From contig CAMVBP010000109.1 in the NCBI GenBank assembly GCA_947165795.1, positions 1-6,896 on the forward strand: a DNA stretch of 6,896 nt, written 5' to 3'. This document shows, in pieces, positions 1 through 5,572 of the stretch (its first letter is position 1; each line of letters starts with the position of its first letter). The position numbers and the translations under genes were made by a program. This stretch comes from an uncultured Treponema sp. GTDB lineage: Bacteria > Spirochaetota > Spirochaetia > Treponematales > Treponemataceae. The notes under the pieces are model-generated. The model ran no database searches. It was not told the DNA's origin and saw only the letters and a program-made list of their open reading frames with translations.

Positions 1-1
1 A

Positions 2-766
2 AAATCATTTGTAGTCTCTGTTATAAAAAATACTTACGGCGGCTATTCTGATATGAAGAAAGAAGGCTTCAATATTAAAATGGTGGACAAGTGTAAATCT
101 GCAGAAGACGTTTTTAAGCTTTTTGATAAATATGTTCATGATTATCATTTCACATGTAAAATTTACAATGCTGTCTGGAAATTTATTCCACAAACAGACG
201 AAAACTGTATAAGAAGTAAAGATGAACAAAATACCTATTTTGAAAAAACTACAAGTAATGCTTACTACATACGATTCAGTTCGTGCATGATCGATGATTC
301 ATATCCTTACGCAAAAGAATTTGTAAAGAGTGCAAATAAAGCAGCAGAATATGATTACATTATTCTTGATGCGCGGTCAAACAATGGTGGAGGAAATCTT
401 CAGCAATATCAGTTTTTTGACTCTCTTAAAAATATGAATTATTCAGGAACTGTAATTGTTTTGCAGGATAAATACAGTTATTCTAGTGGAGAAGTCTGGG
501 GAGCAGCAGGTTTTTATTCTTCAGACTTGAACATGAAACTTATTGGAACTTATTCCGGAGGAATGCAGTCTTACGGAAATTGTGTAGAAAGAAAAAGTTC
601 AGGCTGCTGGGCCTGGGTTCCAACAACAAAAATGAAAATTCCCGATGACGGAAAATGGAAAGGGGAAGGAATTGGTTACGAGCCGGATATTTTTTCATAT
701 ACAGAAAACATGAAAGAAACTCTGGAAAGAATTGGTATAGATTGTACAGGAATAGAATTCAGATAA
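2..766 (+). CDS. S41-family peptidase, 3' part (5' end outside window)
   Basis: This is the C-terminal part of a serine peptidase of the S41 (C-terminal processing / tail-specific) family, which cleaves peptides or protein tails, often outside the cytoplasm. The frame is open to the left edge, so the gene starts upstream. The ATG at 53 has no ribosome binding site and is probably an internal methionine. Counting from that ATG, the S41 core is visible: a strand ending in DARSNNGGGN (about 106-115), then YSYSSGEVW (141-149). In the latter, Ser144 aligns with the catalytic serine of the family's S-x-(G/S/A)-E motif. After it come a glycine-rich IGTYSGG turn (about 164-170) and a terminal GYEPDIF resembling the usual G-x-x-PD ending. 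Any signal peptide or N-terminal domain lies outside the window. The next gene starts 4 bases after the stop, so the two are probably co-transcribed. Family assignment is fairly secure; substrate is unknown. Confidence 0.8.
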   Translation, partial: KSFVVSVIKNTYGGYSDMKKEGFNIKMVDKCKSAEDVFKLFDKYVHDYHFTCKIYNAVWKFIPQTDENCIRSKDEQNTYFEKTTSNAYYIRFSSCMIDDSYPYAKEFVKSANKAAEYDYIILDARSNNGGGNLQQYQFFDSLKNMNYSGTVIVLQDKYSYSSGEVWGAAGFYSSDLNMKLIGTYSGGMQSYGNCVERKSSGCWAWVPTTKMKIPDDGKWKGEGIGYEPDIFSYTENMKETLERIGIDCTGIEFR

Positions 767-770
767 GAAA

Positions 771-1424
771 ATGTTAATTAATGAAGAATTTAAAAAATAC
801 GTAGAAAGAACTTCTAGAATCAGATCTCTATCTTCGCCATCTATTGGAGATTTTGAAAACGCAGATGATTATGCGTTGAGGCTCCATAAAAATTTTGAAA
901 CAATAGGAAAACTTGCAAAAGAAAATCGTGAGTTTTTAAACAATTTTTTTTATCCATATCTGGATAAGACTTCAAAACTCGAAACAAGTGAAATTAATCA
1001 ATTAGTATCTTTCAGCGATTCTCTTATAAATCCGGAAGCGGGAGAAAGTCTGGATCTGCCGATTGTTTCCATGATTTCGGACAAACTGATTTCTCATGCA
1101 AAAGATTTTGGAGACCTCTACCAGCAAATAAAACAGGAAGATGTTCAGATTGGAGTTATTTATGATTTAATGAACATGACACTCCGTCTTACGGCTTATC
1201 CAGAAATTTCAAATTACTATAGAGAGTTAGGCTTTAAAATCGGCGACTTCTTTTTTAATGTTCTTAAAAAAGAAAACTTCGAAAAAATTGAAGATGAAGA
1301 ATGCCGGGAAATAGTTATTACCAATGCCCGCTTCAGCATTGCCTTTTATGAAGGAATAGAAAATCAGGCACAGAAAAATCAGGAGCAGACAGAAAAGACT
1401 ATTGCTTTGGAGCCAGTTATATAA
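771..1424 (+). pseudogene. N-terminal fragment of an HD-GYP-like signalling protein
   Basis: This 217-residue, largely helical, soluble protein shows no signal peptide, membrane segment or catalytic motif. Its pattern (SRIRSLSSPSIGDFENADDY near the start, LAKENREFL, YPYLD, DLPIVSMISDKL, NARFSIAFYEGIENQ near the end) resembles, from my memory of the family, the N-terminal region of long cytoplasmic proteins in anaerobic gut bacteria. Those proteins end in an HD-GYP-like domain. Such a domain follows directly here, in another frame, from 1478. The last recognisable family-like segment is roughly NQEQTEKTIALE, after which the frame stops within a few codons. The start is 4 bases after the peptidase stop with only a weak purine-rich leader, suggesting translational coupling. 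I infer that this is the front part of a gene that has lost its middle. An independent small protein is possible but less likely. Confidence 0.6.
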
Positions 1425-1477
1425 ATCTCCAGATTCCGCTGGAGCTCCTCCTCCTCATAGATAAAAATAATTATTCT

Positions 1478-2332
1478 ATGAAGGAGCAGAATTTAATTCA
1501 GACCATTTATAAAAACCTTTTGTCTTATGCCTTCCATATGCCTAACGGAGAAAGCATTTCTCCTATGCTGGAATACTATTGCGACATTATTGATGAATTT
1601 ATTGAAGAGCCAAGCGGCTATACCTGCGAGCAGATGATGCTTAATTATCTGGCAGCCTTTCATCCGCCGACCTACGTTCATTCAATTATGGTAGGCTTAA
1701 TAACCGAATGTCTTTGCCGCCATCTGATTCATGTAAGACCGGAAATTCTTATAGGCTTTCCCGGCTGCGATACAGTTGAGAAGGTTCGCGAAAAATATAA
1801 TGAAATTGTTAGTTTTGCATATCATTCGGCAATCTGTCATGATGTTGGAAAGATTTCTATCATAGACACAATTTTTGTTTATGGCAGACGGCTTCTTGAT
1901 ATGGAATTTGATTTGATTAAAACTCATCCAAAGACCGGCTACAATCTTCTAAAAAAATATTCATCTACCAGACAGTATGCAGAGGTGGCTCTGGGACATC
2001 ATAAATGGTATGACAATTCTCATGGATATCCAGAAGATTTTGATACTTCAAAAAGTTCATTAAAACCGATTATAGATTTAGTTCTTTGTGCAGATTGTCT
2101 TGATGCAGCTACTGATACAGTTGGAAGAAGTTATAATTCGGGAAAAAAGCTTGATGATTTTATAAAAGAACTGGAAGAAGGAAGCGGAACAAGATATGCT
2201 CCATGGCTTTCAGAATTAATTAAAATCCCGGAAGTTTATTCAGACATCCAATACATTCTCACCAGCAGACGCAAGCAAACTTATAGAGAAACATTCTATC
2301 TTCTTCGCGATATGCAGGAAAGAGATATTTAA
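1478..2332 (+). CDS. HD-GYP-like phosphohydrolase domain protein, probably a C-terminal fragment
   Basis: The 284-residue frame carries an HD-superfamily metal-dependent phosphohydrolase domain close to HD-GYP, the family of cyclic-di-GMP phosphodiesterases. The candidate metal ligands all appear present: His68, His121-Asp122 with Lys125 (CHDVGKISIID), His150, His174-His175 (HHKWYDNSHGYP, keeping the GYP triad at 183-185) and Asp206. The tail, DAATDTVGRSYN followed by EGSGTRYAP, also fits an HD-GYP variant. No Shine-Dalgarno sequence precedes the ATG at 1478, and the frame stays open upstream to 1352. Its upstream translation includes YINLQIPLELLLLID, which looks like genuine helical coding sequence. 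The true frame therefore probably once continued from further upstream, and this is the back half of the protein whose front half is at 771-1424. The catalytic domain looks intact; whether it is translated is uncertain. Activity on cyclic-di-GMP is inferred from the family. Confidence 0.75.
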   Translation: MKEQNLIQTIYKNLLSYAFHMPNGESISPMLEYYCDIIDEFIEEPSGYTCEQMMLNYLAAFHPPTYVHSIMVGLITECLCRHLIHVRPEILIGFPGCDTVEKVREKYNEIVSFAYHSAICHDVGKISIIDTIFVYGRRLLDMEFDLIKTHPKTGYNLLKKYSSTRQYAEVALGHHKWYDNSHGYPEDFDTSKSSLKPIIDLVLCADCLDAATDTVGRSYNSGKKLDDFIKELEEGSGTRYAPWLSELIKIPEVYSDIQYILTSRRKQTYRETFYLLRDMQERDI

Positions 2333-2380
2333 GACTTTTCAACTGTAGTAAATACAAAATAAAAGTGGTATTCTTGATTT

Positions 2381-3070
2381 ATGAAAATCGTAATCATAAA
2401 CGGAACAAATCATAAAGGCTCAACAGAACATATAGCACGAATTACAGCAGAAAAAATTGGAGGAGAAATTTCTGAATTTTTTCTTCCAAAAGATTTTGGC
2501 GAATTCTGCACAGGCTGTACAAACTGCTTTATGAAGGCAGAAGAAAAATGTCCGCATTACGAAAAACTTTCTCCGCTTACAAACGCTTTAGATGAAGCTG
2601 ATGTTATTATTCTTGCAAGCCCTGTTTATGTTTATCACGTATCTGGCGCAATGAAGGCATTCCTAGATCACTATGGCTACCGATGGTTAATTCATCGTCC
2701 TAACGACCGTATGTTTAAAAAACAGGCCGTTTGCGTTACTACAGCGGCAGGAGGCGGAATGAGCTCAACTTTAAAAGATATGTCAGACAGCTTATTCTTT
2801 TGGGGAATTCCTAAACAATACAAAATTGGTCTTGCAGTTTCTGCGACAAGCTGGGATAAGGTAAATTCAAAAAAGAAAAAAATCATAGAGAAAAAAACAA
2901 ATTCCATTGCTAAAAAAATTCAGCATAAAAATGGAAAAGTTAAGACAGGAATAAAGACAAAAGCATTTTTCTATCTTATGCGAGCCCTGCAGAAAAACGG
3001 CTGGAACGAAGTAGATGTAAAATACTGGAACGAAAAAGGCTGGTCAAAAAAAGCACGTCCATGGAAATAA
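2381..3070 (+). CDS. Flavodoxin-fold NAD(P)H-dependent FMN reductase family protein
   Basis: This 229-residue cytoplasmic flavoprotein is of the NADPH-dependent FMN reductase / iron-sulfur-flavoprotein-like type. It would use FMN to pass electrons from NAD(P)H to a small acceptor that cannot be named from sequence. The N-terminus MKIVIINGTNHKGSTEHIA is the first beta strand plus the FMN-phosphate loop. A cysteine cluster follows, FCTGCTNCF then KCP (Cys43, 46, 49, 57), as in family members that carry or once carried a metal or Fe-S site. ASPVYVYHVSGAMKAFLDH (about 79-97) is the typical second flavin-contacting segment, and VTTAAGGGM (about 119-127) the third. The C-terminal quarter, from about 165, is rich in lysine and aromatic residues and looks like a lineage-specific tail. 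No strong ribosome binding site is visible before the ATG. The gene stands alone, 48 bases after the HD fragment. Confidence 0.82.
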   Translation: MKIVIINGTNHKGSTEHIARITAEKIGGEISEFFLPKDFGEFCTGCTNCFMKAEEKCPHYEKLSPLTNALDEADVIILASPVYVYHVSGAMKAFLDHYGYRWLIHRPNDRMFKKQAVCVTTAAGGGMSSTLKDMSDSLFFWGIPKQYKIGLAVSATSWDKVNSKKKKIIEKKTNSIAKKIQHKNGKVKTGIKTKAFFYLMRALQKNGWNEVDVKYWNEKGWSKKARPWK

Positions 3071-3182
3071 TTTTCTCCACGACACGTAGGTAGTGTTTGT
3101 ACTCCGGCTATGATAAAGTCATTTTTGTAAGGAATCGAAAAAATTGCCGCCGGCAAAACTGAATTATCGTACACCCTTACGC

Positions 3183-3208
3183 GCCTGTTTCCGCGGGCAG
3201 GCTTTATT
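3183..3208 (+). terminator. Possible intrinsic terminator or leader hairpin before the XRE gene
   Basis: GCCTG at 3183-3187 pairs with CAGGC at 3198-3202. Two T-G wobble pairs can extend the stem inward, and the hairpin is followed by TTTATT. It lies about 110 bases after the reductase stop and 27 bases before the regulator start. It could end read-through from the left or act in the regulator's own leader. The U-tract is short and interrupted, so the call is tentative. Confidence 0.3.
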
Positions 3209-3215
3209 AAAATAC

Positions 3216-3220
3216 AGGAG
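3216..3220 (+). promoter_or_regulatory. Strong ribosome binding site for the XRE regulator
   Basis: AGGAG lies 9 bases before the ATG at 3230. It fixes the start of the regulator and contrasts with the weak leaders of the genes at 771, 1478 and 2381. Confidence 0.8.
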
Positions 3221-3229
3221 TGTAAAACT

Positions 3230-3847
3230 ATGATAGACAATTACATTACAGGAAGTGTAATTAAAAAATTACGCGAAAACAAAAAATTAACACAGGAAGA
3301 ACTTGCCGAAAAAATTTTTGTAACAGGTAAGGCTGTAAGCAAATGGGAAACAGGACAGGGCTTTCCGGACATAAGTCTTGTAGAACCGCTGGCAAAAGCA
3401 TTGGATATTTCTGTAATAGAACTGTTATCCGGAGAATGCATTCGTAACAAAAACCGCATTTCAAATATGTCGAAAACCATGTTTTATGTTTGCCCGGTTT
3501 GCGGAAATGTTATTCAGACAATCGGCGAAACTATAATAAGCTGCTGTGGAATAACACTGCCTCCTTTGGAGCCGGAAAATTCAGAATACGAAGAGACCGC
3601 TCCGGAAAATCCGCATGCAATTCATATTGAATCTGTAGAAGACGAATTTTATGTTTATCTTAATCATCCAATGACTAAAGATCATTATATTTCGTTTATT
3701 GCTGCAGTTTCTGATTCAGGAATTCAGTTTACAAAGCTTTATCCTGAACAGGCTGCAGAAACAAGATTCAAGAGGGCTCGCGTAAAAAAGATTTATGCAT
3801 ACTGCAACCAGCATGGTCTGTTTCAGTTAAAAGTTGCCCGAATCTAA
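3230..3847 (+). CDS. XRE-type regulator fused to a desulfoferrodoxin (superoxide reductase)-like module
   Basis: This 205-residue protein joins three parts. Residues 8-66 are a Cro/C1 (XRE) DNA-binding helix-turn-helix (IKKLRENKKLTQEELAEKI, then GKAVSKWETG). Residues 85-112 match the desulforedoxin-like FeCys4 domain of two-iron superoxide reductases, with Cys88 and Cys91 (CPVC) and the vicinal pair Cys105-Cys106. Residues 125-200 match the superoxide reductase catalytic domain, with candidate iron ligands His129, His146 (HPM), His152 and Cys192/His195 (YCNQHGLF). In active enzymes the first histidine sits in an E-K-H-V-P motif; here the same place reads N-P-H-A-I, so the catalytic Glu and Lys are absent. 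I infer an iron-based sensor of superoxide, peroxide or redox state that controls DNA binding, rather than an enzyme. Similar fusions occur in anaerobic Firmicutes, from memory. Its target genes are unknown; the reductase upstream and the flavoprotein operon downstream are candidates. Confidence 0.85.
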   Translation: MIDNYITGSVIKKLRENKKLTQEELAEKIFVTGKAVSKWETGQGFPDISLVEPLAKALDISVIELLSGECIRNKNRISNMSKTMFYVCPVCGNVIQTIGETIISCCGITLPPLEPENSEYEETAPENPHAIHIESVEDEFYVYLNHPMTKDHYISFIAAVSDSGIQFTKLYPEQAAETRFKRARVKKIYAYCNQHGLFQLKVARI

Positions 3848-3887
3848 AATGTTGAGTAAAATGAATTCAATTAACATCTGAAAATTC

Positions 3888-3892
3888 AGGAG
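3888..3892 (+). promoter_or_regulatory. Ribosome binding site deciding a GTG start
   Basis: AGGAG lies 6 bases before the GTG at 3899. The overlapping ATG at 3897 is in another frame and reaches a stop after 21 codons. The site therefore supports GTG as the start of the GNAT-like frame. Confidence 0.7.
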
Positions 3893-3898
3893 AAAAAT

Positions 3899-4180
3899 GT
3901 GTCAAAAATTTATGAGTCTTGTCCGTGTTTTGAAAATGAACACTGGCTTTTGCGATTGGTAGAAAAATGGTTTGTCAGATGGGCAATAATTGATAAATCA
4001 AATGGAAAAGCAATCGGAACAATTGAATCGTTTAAACGACTTTCGGAAGACGCATTTAATGAAAGCGGCGTTCTGCGCCTGGACGTTGGAAGTACGTACG
4101 AAAAAACAGATGCTCTTCTTGTTGCAAAAGACGGAGTTGCATTCAACGGATACTGGATCAAAAAATACTTGCAAAAATAG
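3899..4180 (+). pseudogene. GNAT acetyltransferase remnant with two internal in-frame losses
   Basis: The 93 residues read like three pieces of a GNAT-family N-acetyltransferase of about 180 residues that is common in anaerobic gut bacteria. Residues 1-22 (IYESCP, FENEHWLLRLVE) match the N-terminus. Residues 23-69 (KWFVRWAIIDKSNGKAIGTI, then GVLRLDVGSTYEK) match the central strands. Residues 70-93 (LLVAKDGVAFNGYWIKK) match the C-terminal strand. Missing are the block of about 50 residues normally between LVE and the FVRW strand, and the block of about 60 residues holding the acetyl-CoA-binding loop and following helix. Without that loop it cannot be a working acetyltransferase. Yet the frame is intact and keeps a good ribosome binding site and GTG start. 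I call it a degraded gene; a retained small protein with another role cannot be excluded. The family comparison is from memory. Confidence 0.6.
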
Positions 4181-4186
4181 CATTTC

Positions 4187-4192
4187 TATAAT
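4187..4192 (+). promoter_or_regulatory. -10 box of the flavoprotein-marR operon
   Basis: A perfect TATAAT lies just before the 18-bp palindrome and 36 bases before the first gene of the operon. No good -35 box is visible at 16-18 bp upstream, which would suit a regulated promoter. The transcription start would fall near 4199, inside the palindrome. Confidence 0.6.
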
Positions 4193-4193
4193 A

Positions 4194-4211
4194 TAGTTTG
4201 TATACAAACTA
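4194..4211. promoter_or_regulatory. Perfect 18-bp palindromic operator, probable MarR site
   Basis: TAGTTTGTATACAAACTA is a perfect inverted repeat beginning two bases after the TATAAT box and covering the expected transcription start. MarR dimers typically bind 16-20 bp palindromes of this kind, and a marR gene is the second gene of the operon behind it. Autorepression by the 4717-5169 product is the natural inference. Confidence 0.75.
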
Positions 4212-4228
4212 ATTTATGGAGTTGACCG

Positions 4229-4717
4229 ATGAAAATTAAAGACGTTGTAAATGTAATTCAGACAGCTGAATGTGCTCAGATTGCTACTTTTGGAAAAGAC
4301 GAAACAGAAGGCTTTCCGGAAATCCGCGCGCTTTTGAATCTTGCAAATCCAAAACAGTATCCGAAGCTTAAAGACAAGGCTGTTACCGTAGACGGCGATA
4401 CAGTCACAATTTATTTTTCAACAAATACTTCTTCGCGCAAAGTAAGTCAAATTCGTGCAAACAACAAAGTGTGCCTTTATTTTGTTCTTCCAAAAAAGTT
4501 CAAGGGAGTTTCTGCAATCGGAACAATCGAAGAAGTTACTGATCAGGCTGTAAAAGAAGATTTCTGGCAGACAGGCTGGTACATTTATTATCACAAGGGA
4601 CCTACTGATCCTGATTACACTCTTCTCAAGTTCACTTCAAAATACATGCACTGCTGGGGAAATGCCAGCATTCATAATTTTGGTGAACCTGTAAATTCCA
4701 GCAAAAAGGAAAACTAA
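4229..4717 (+). CDS. Pyridoxamine 5'-phosphate oxidase family flavoprotein
   Basis: This 162-residue cytoplasmic protein has the split-barrel flavin-binding fold of the pyridoxamine 5'-phosphate oxidase-like family, a group that includes many FMN- or F420-binding reductases and stress proteins. The opening VVNVIQTAECAQIATFGKDE followed by PEIRALLNL is the first barrel strand pair. TVTIYFSTNTSSRKVSQIRANNKVCLYF (about 53-80, interrupted here only by reading across motifs) is the classic S-x-K-x-x-Q/I-x-x-N-x-x-V segment that binds the flavin phosphate. VSAIGTIEEVTD is the next strand. It is unlikely to be true PdxH because it lacks that enzyme's long N- and C-terminal parts; the substrate is unknown. 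GGAG 7 bases before the ATG supports the start. Its stop overlaps the marR start by one base (TAATG), so the two are translationally coupled and presumably both respond to the MarR ligand. Confidence 0.8.
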   Translation: MKIKDVVNVIQTAECAQIATFGKDETEGFPEIRALLNLANPKQYPKLKDKAVTVDGDTVTIYFSTNTSSRKVSQIRANNKVCLYFVLPKKFKGVSAIGTIEEVTDQAVKEDFWQTGWYIYYHKGPTDPDYTLLKFTSKYMHCWGNASIHNFGEPVNSSKKEN

Positions 4718-5169
4718 TGAAAAACGGGCATACAGAAGGCGGAACTCTTATCTCTCAGGTGCATCAGGTTAGTCAGCGCGTCTGGTATGATGTTTTAAGC
4801 CGCAACGGGCTTGAAGATCTTGCAGGCGCACGCGGCCGCGTAATTTTTGCCTTGTGGAACGAAGACAACATTCCTATAAAAAAACTGGTAGAAAAGACAA
4901 GCCTGGATAAATCAACCCTAACCGGAATTATCGACCGCCTTGAACGCGACGGCTACATAAAACGAATCCAAAGCCCGGACGATAAACGCGCCACACTTAT
5001 TTCCAGAACCGGCAAGGATGAAATTTTCAAGTCTAAAATACCCGAAGTTTCTAACCAGCAGAATGCCCTTTTTTATAAAGGCTTTTCAACCCGCGAAATT
5101 GAAGAGTTTGAAGAATATTTAAAACGCATTCTTGCAAATTGTAAAGAAGCAGAAAATTCAAACTTATAA
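4717..5169 (+). CDS. MarR-family transcriptional regulator
   Basis: This 150-residue winged helix-turn-helix repressor belongs to the MarR family, dimeric DNA-binding proteins that release their operator on binding small phenolic ligands or on oxidation. Residues 1-35 form the N-terminal dimerisation helix. The wHTH spans about 39-100, with the recognition helix in LDKSTLTGIIDRLERDG (63-79) and the wing carrying the family signature DDKRATL (88-94). The C-terminal helices (about 113-145) complete the dimer interface. The protein contains no cysteine in the DNA-binding part, so ligand rather than thiol sensing is more likely. AAAGGA 6 bases upstream and the 1-base overlap with the flavoprotein gene support the start and co-expression. 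The palindrome at 4194-4211 is its likely operator. It converges on the MGMT-like gene with a 15-base gap, too short for an obvious shared terminator. Confidence 0.9.
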   Translation: MKNGHTEGGTLISQVHQVSQRVWYDVLSRNGLEDLAGARGRVIFALWNEDNIPIKKLVEKTSLDKSTLTGIIDRLERDGYIKRIQSPDDKRATLISRTGKDEIFKSKIPEVSNQQNALFYKGFSTREIEEFEEYLKRILANCKEAENSNL

Positions 5170-5184
5170 ACATCTGTAATATAC

Positions 5185-5538
5185 TTATACATTCAAACCG
5201 GCTTTCATAGCTTCAAAATCGTCTTCTGTGATAAGATGCCGCTCAAGGTCTACGTGACCGTCTGTAAATGTTACGCCTTCAGCTTCGAGTTTCTCACGCT
5301 GAACGTCCGGCCCTCCAAAGGCAAAGCTTCCAGAACAAAATCCTTTTGCATTTACAACTCGGTGGCACGGCGTTAATGTATTGCTTGGATTTTTATGCAG
5401 CGCATTTCCTACGTACCGGCGCAAATTACAGTTACCCGCAAGTGCCGCTATCTGAGAATATGAAGCCACCTTGCCTCTTGGAATCTGACGCACGGCAGCA
5501 TAAATTATCTCTGCTAAATCAGTTTTTTCTTCTGTCAT
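5185..5538 (-). CDS. MGMT-family DNA alkyltransferase domain protein
   Basis: This 117-residue protein is the DNA-binding/active-site domain of O6-methylguanine-DNA methyltransferase, which removes alkyl groups from guanine by transferring them to its own cysteine. AEIIYAAVRQIPRGKVASYSQIAALAG is the typical helical start, and RRYVGNALHKNP holds the arginine-containing recognition helix. The active-site motif PCHRVV is intact with Cys58, so it is not a cysteine-less ATL protein. The N-terminal domain of Ada/Ogt-type enzymes is absent, as in the short single-domain members. GGPDVQREKLEAEGV is the usual C-terminal helix. The start ATG is at the 5538 side, with no clear Shine-Dalgarno sequence. 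The gene runs divergently from the epimerase gene, 34 bp away, and convergently with marR. Role in alkylation repair is inferred from the family. Confidence 0.88.
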   Translation of the reverse strand: MTEEKTDLAEIIYAAVRQIPRGKVASYSQIAALAGNCNLRRYVGNALHKNPSNTLTPCHRVVNAKGFCSGSFAFGGPDVQREKLEAEGVTFTDGHVDLERHLITEDDFEAMKAGLNV

Positions 5539-5557
5539 TTTATTAAAAATATGGTAG

Positions 5558-5563
5558 CATAAT
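5558..5563 (+). promoter_or_regulatory. Possible -10 box(es) in a 34-bp divergent promoter region
   Basis: Only 34 bases separate the divergent starts at 5538 and 5573. CATAAT at 5558-5563 on the plus strand overlaps TATTAT at 5564-5559 on the minus strand. Both promoters would therefore share one AT-rich core. The plus-strand transcript would begin almost at its ATG, giving a near-leaderless message. No convincing -35 box was found for either direction. Confidence 0.3.
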
Positions 5564-5572
5564 AAGTGCGAT

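Larger units (their letters stand above)
3071..3229. other. Noncoding gap with two GC-rich hairpins
   Basis: This 159-base gap between the reductase and the XRE regulator contains no convincing gene. It holds two GC-rich inverted repeats that stand out in AT-rich surroundings. The first is TTGCC/GGCAA at 3144-3156 with a 3-base loop. It is flanked on its left by six A, so read on the minus strand it resembles a small terminator, although no minus-strand gene ends here. The second is GCCTG/CAGGC at 3183-3202, followed by TTTATT. The last 14 bases form the regulator's ribosome binding site and spacer. A structured 5' leader for the regulator is possible, but I recognise no known riboswitch class. 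Confidence 0.4.

Noticed and set aside
53..55. ATG at 53 as the true start of the peptidase gene
   Set aside because: The frame is open to the window edge, no ribosome binding site precedes it, and the S41 family normally has much more N-terminal sequence.
1427..1456. Perfect inverted repeat CTCCAG/CTGGAG followed by a CTC repeat, as a terminator or anti-Shine-Dalgarno element
   Set aside because: No T-run follows the stem, and in the HD frame the stretch reads as plausible coding sequence (LQIPLELLLL), so the CTC repeat is explained by leucine codons.
1352..1478. Programmed -1 frameshift joining the 771 and 1478 frames
   Set aside because: The frames do overlap and a -1 shift would fuse them, but the A-runs near 1374 and 1393 do not form a standard slippery heptamer in the zero frame. 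The fused sequence would also still lack the middle of the family protein.
3183..3202. Integron attC-like recombination site
   Set aside because: The hairpin lacks the conserved attC core (RYYYAAC / GTTRRRY) at its ends, and no integrase or cassette arrangement is visible.
2971..3240. Minus-strand reading frame covering the reductase end and the noncoding gap
   Set aside because: It overlaps the well-supported reductase gene, has no recognisable motif or ribosome binding site, and its composition fits a chance antisense frame.
3990..4207. Alternative frames on both strands over the GNAT remnant
   Set aside because: They shadow a frame with clear GNAT similarity and a good ribosome binding site, and show no family features of their own.
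5170..5184. Shared bidirectional terminator between marR and the alkyltransferase gene
   Set aside because: The 15-base gap contains no GC-rich stem, and I could not find a convincing hairpin in it.
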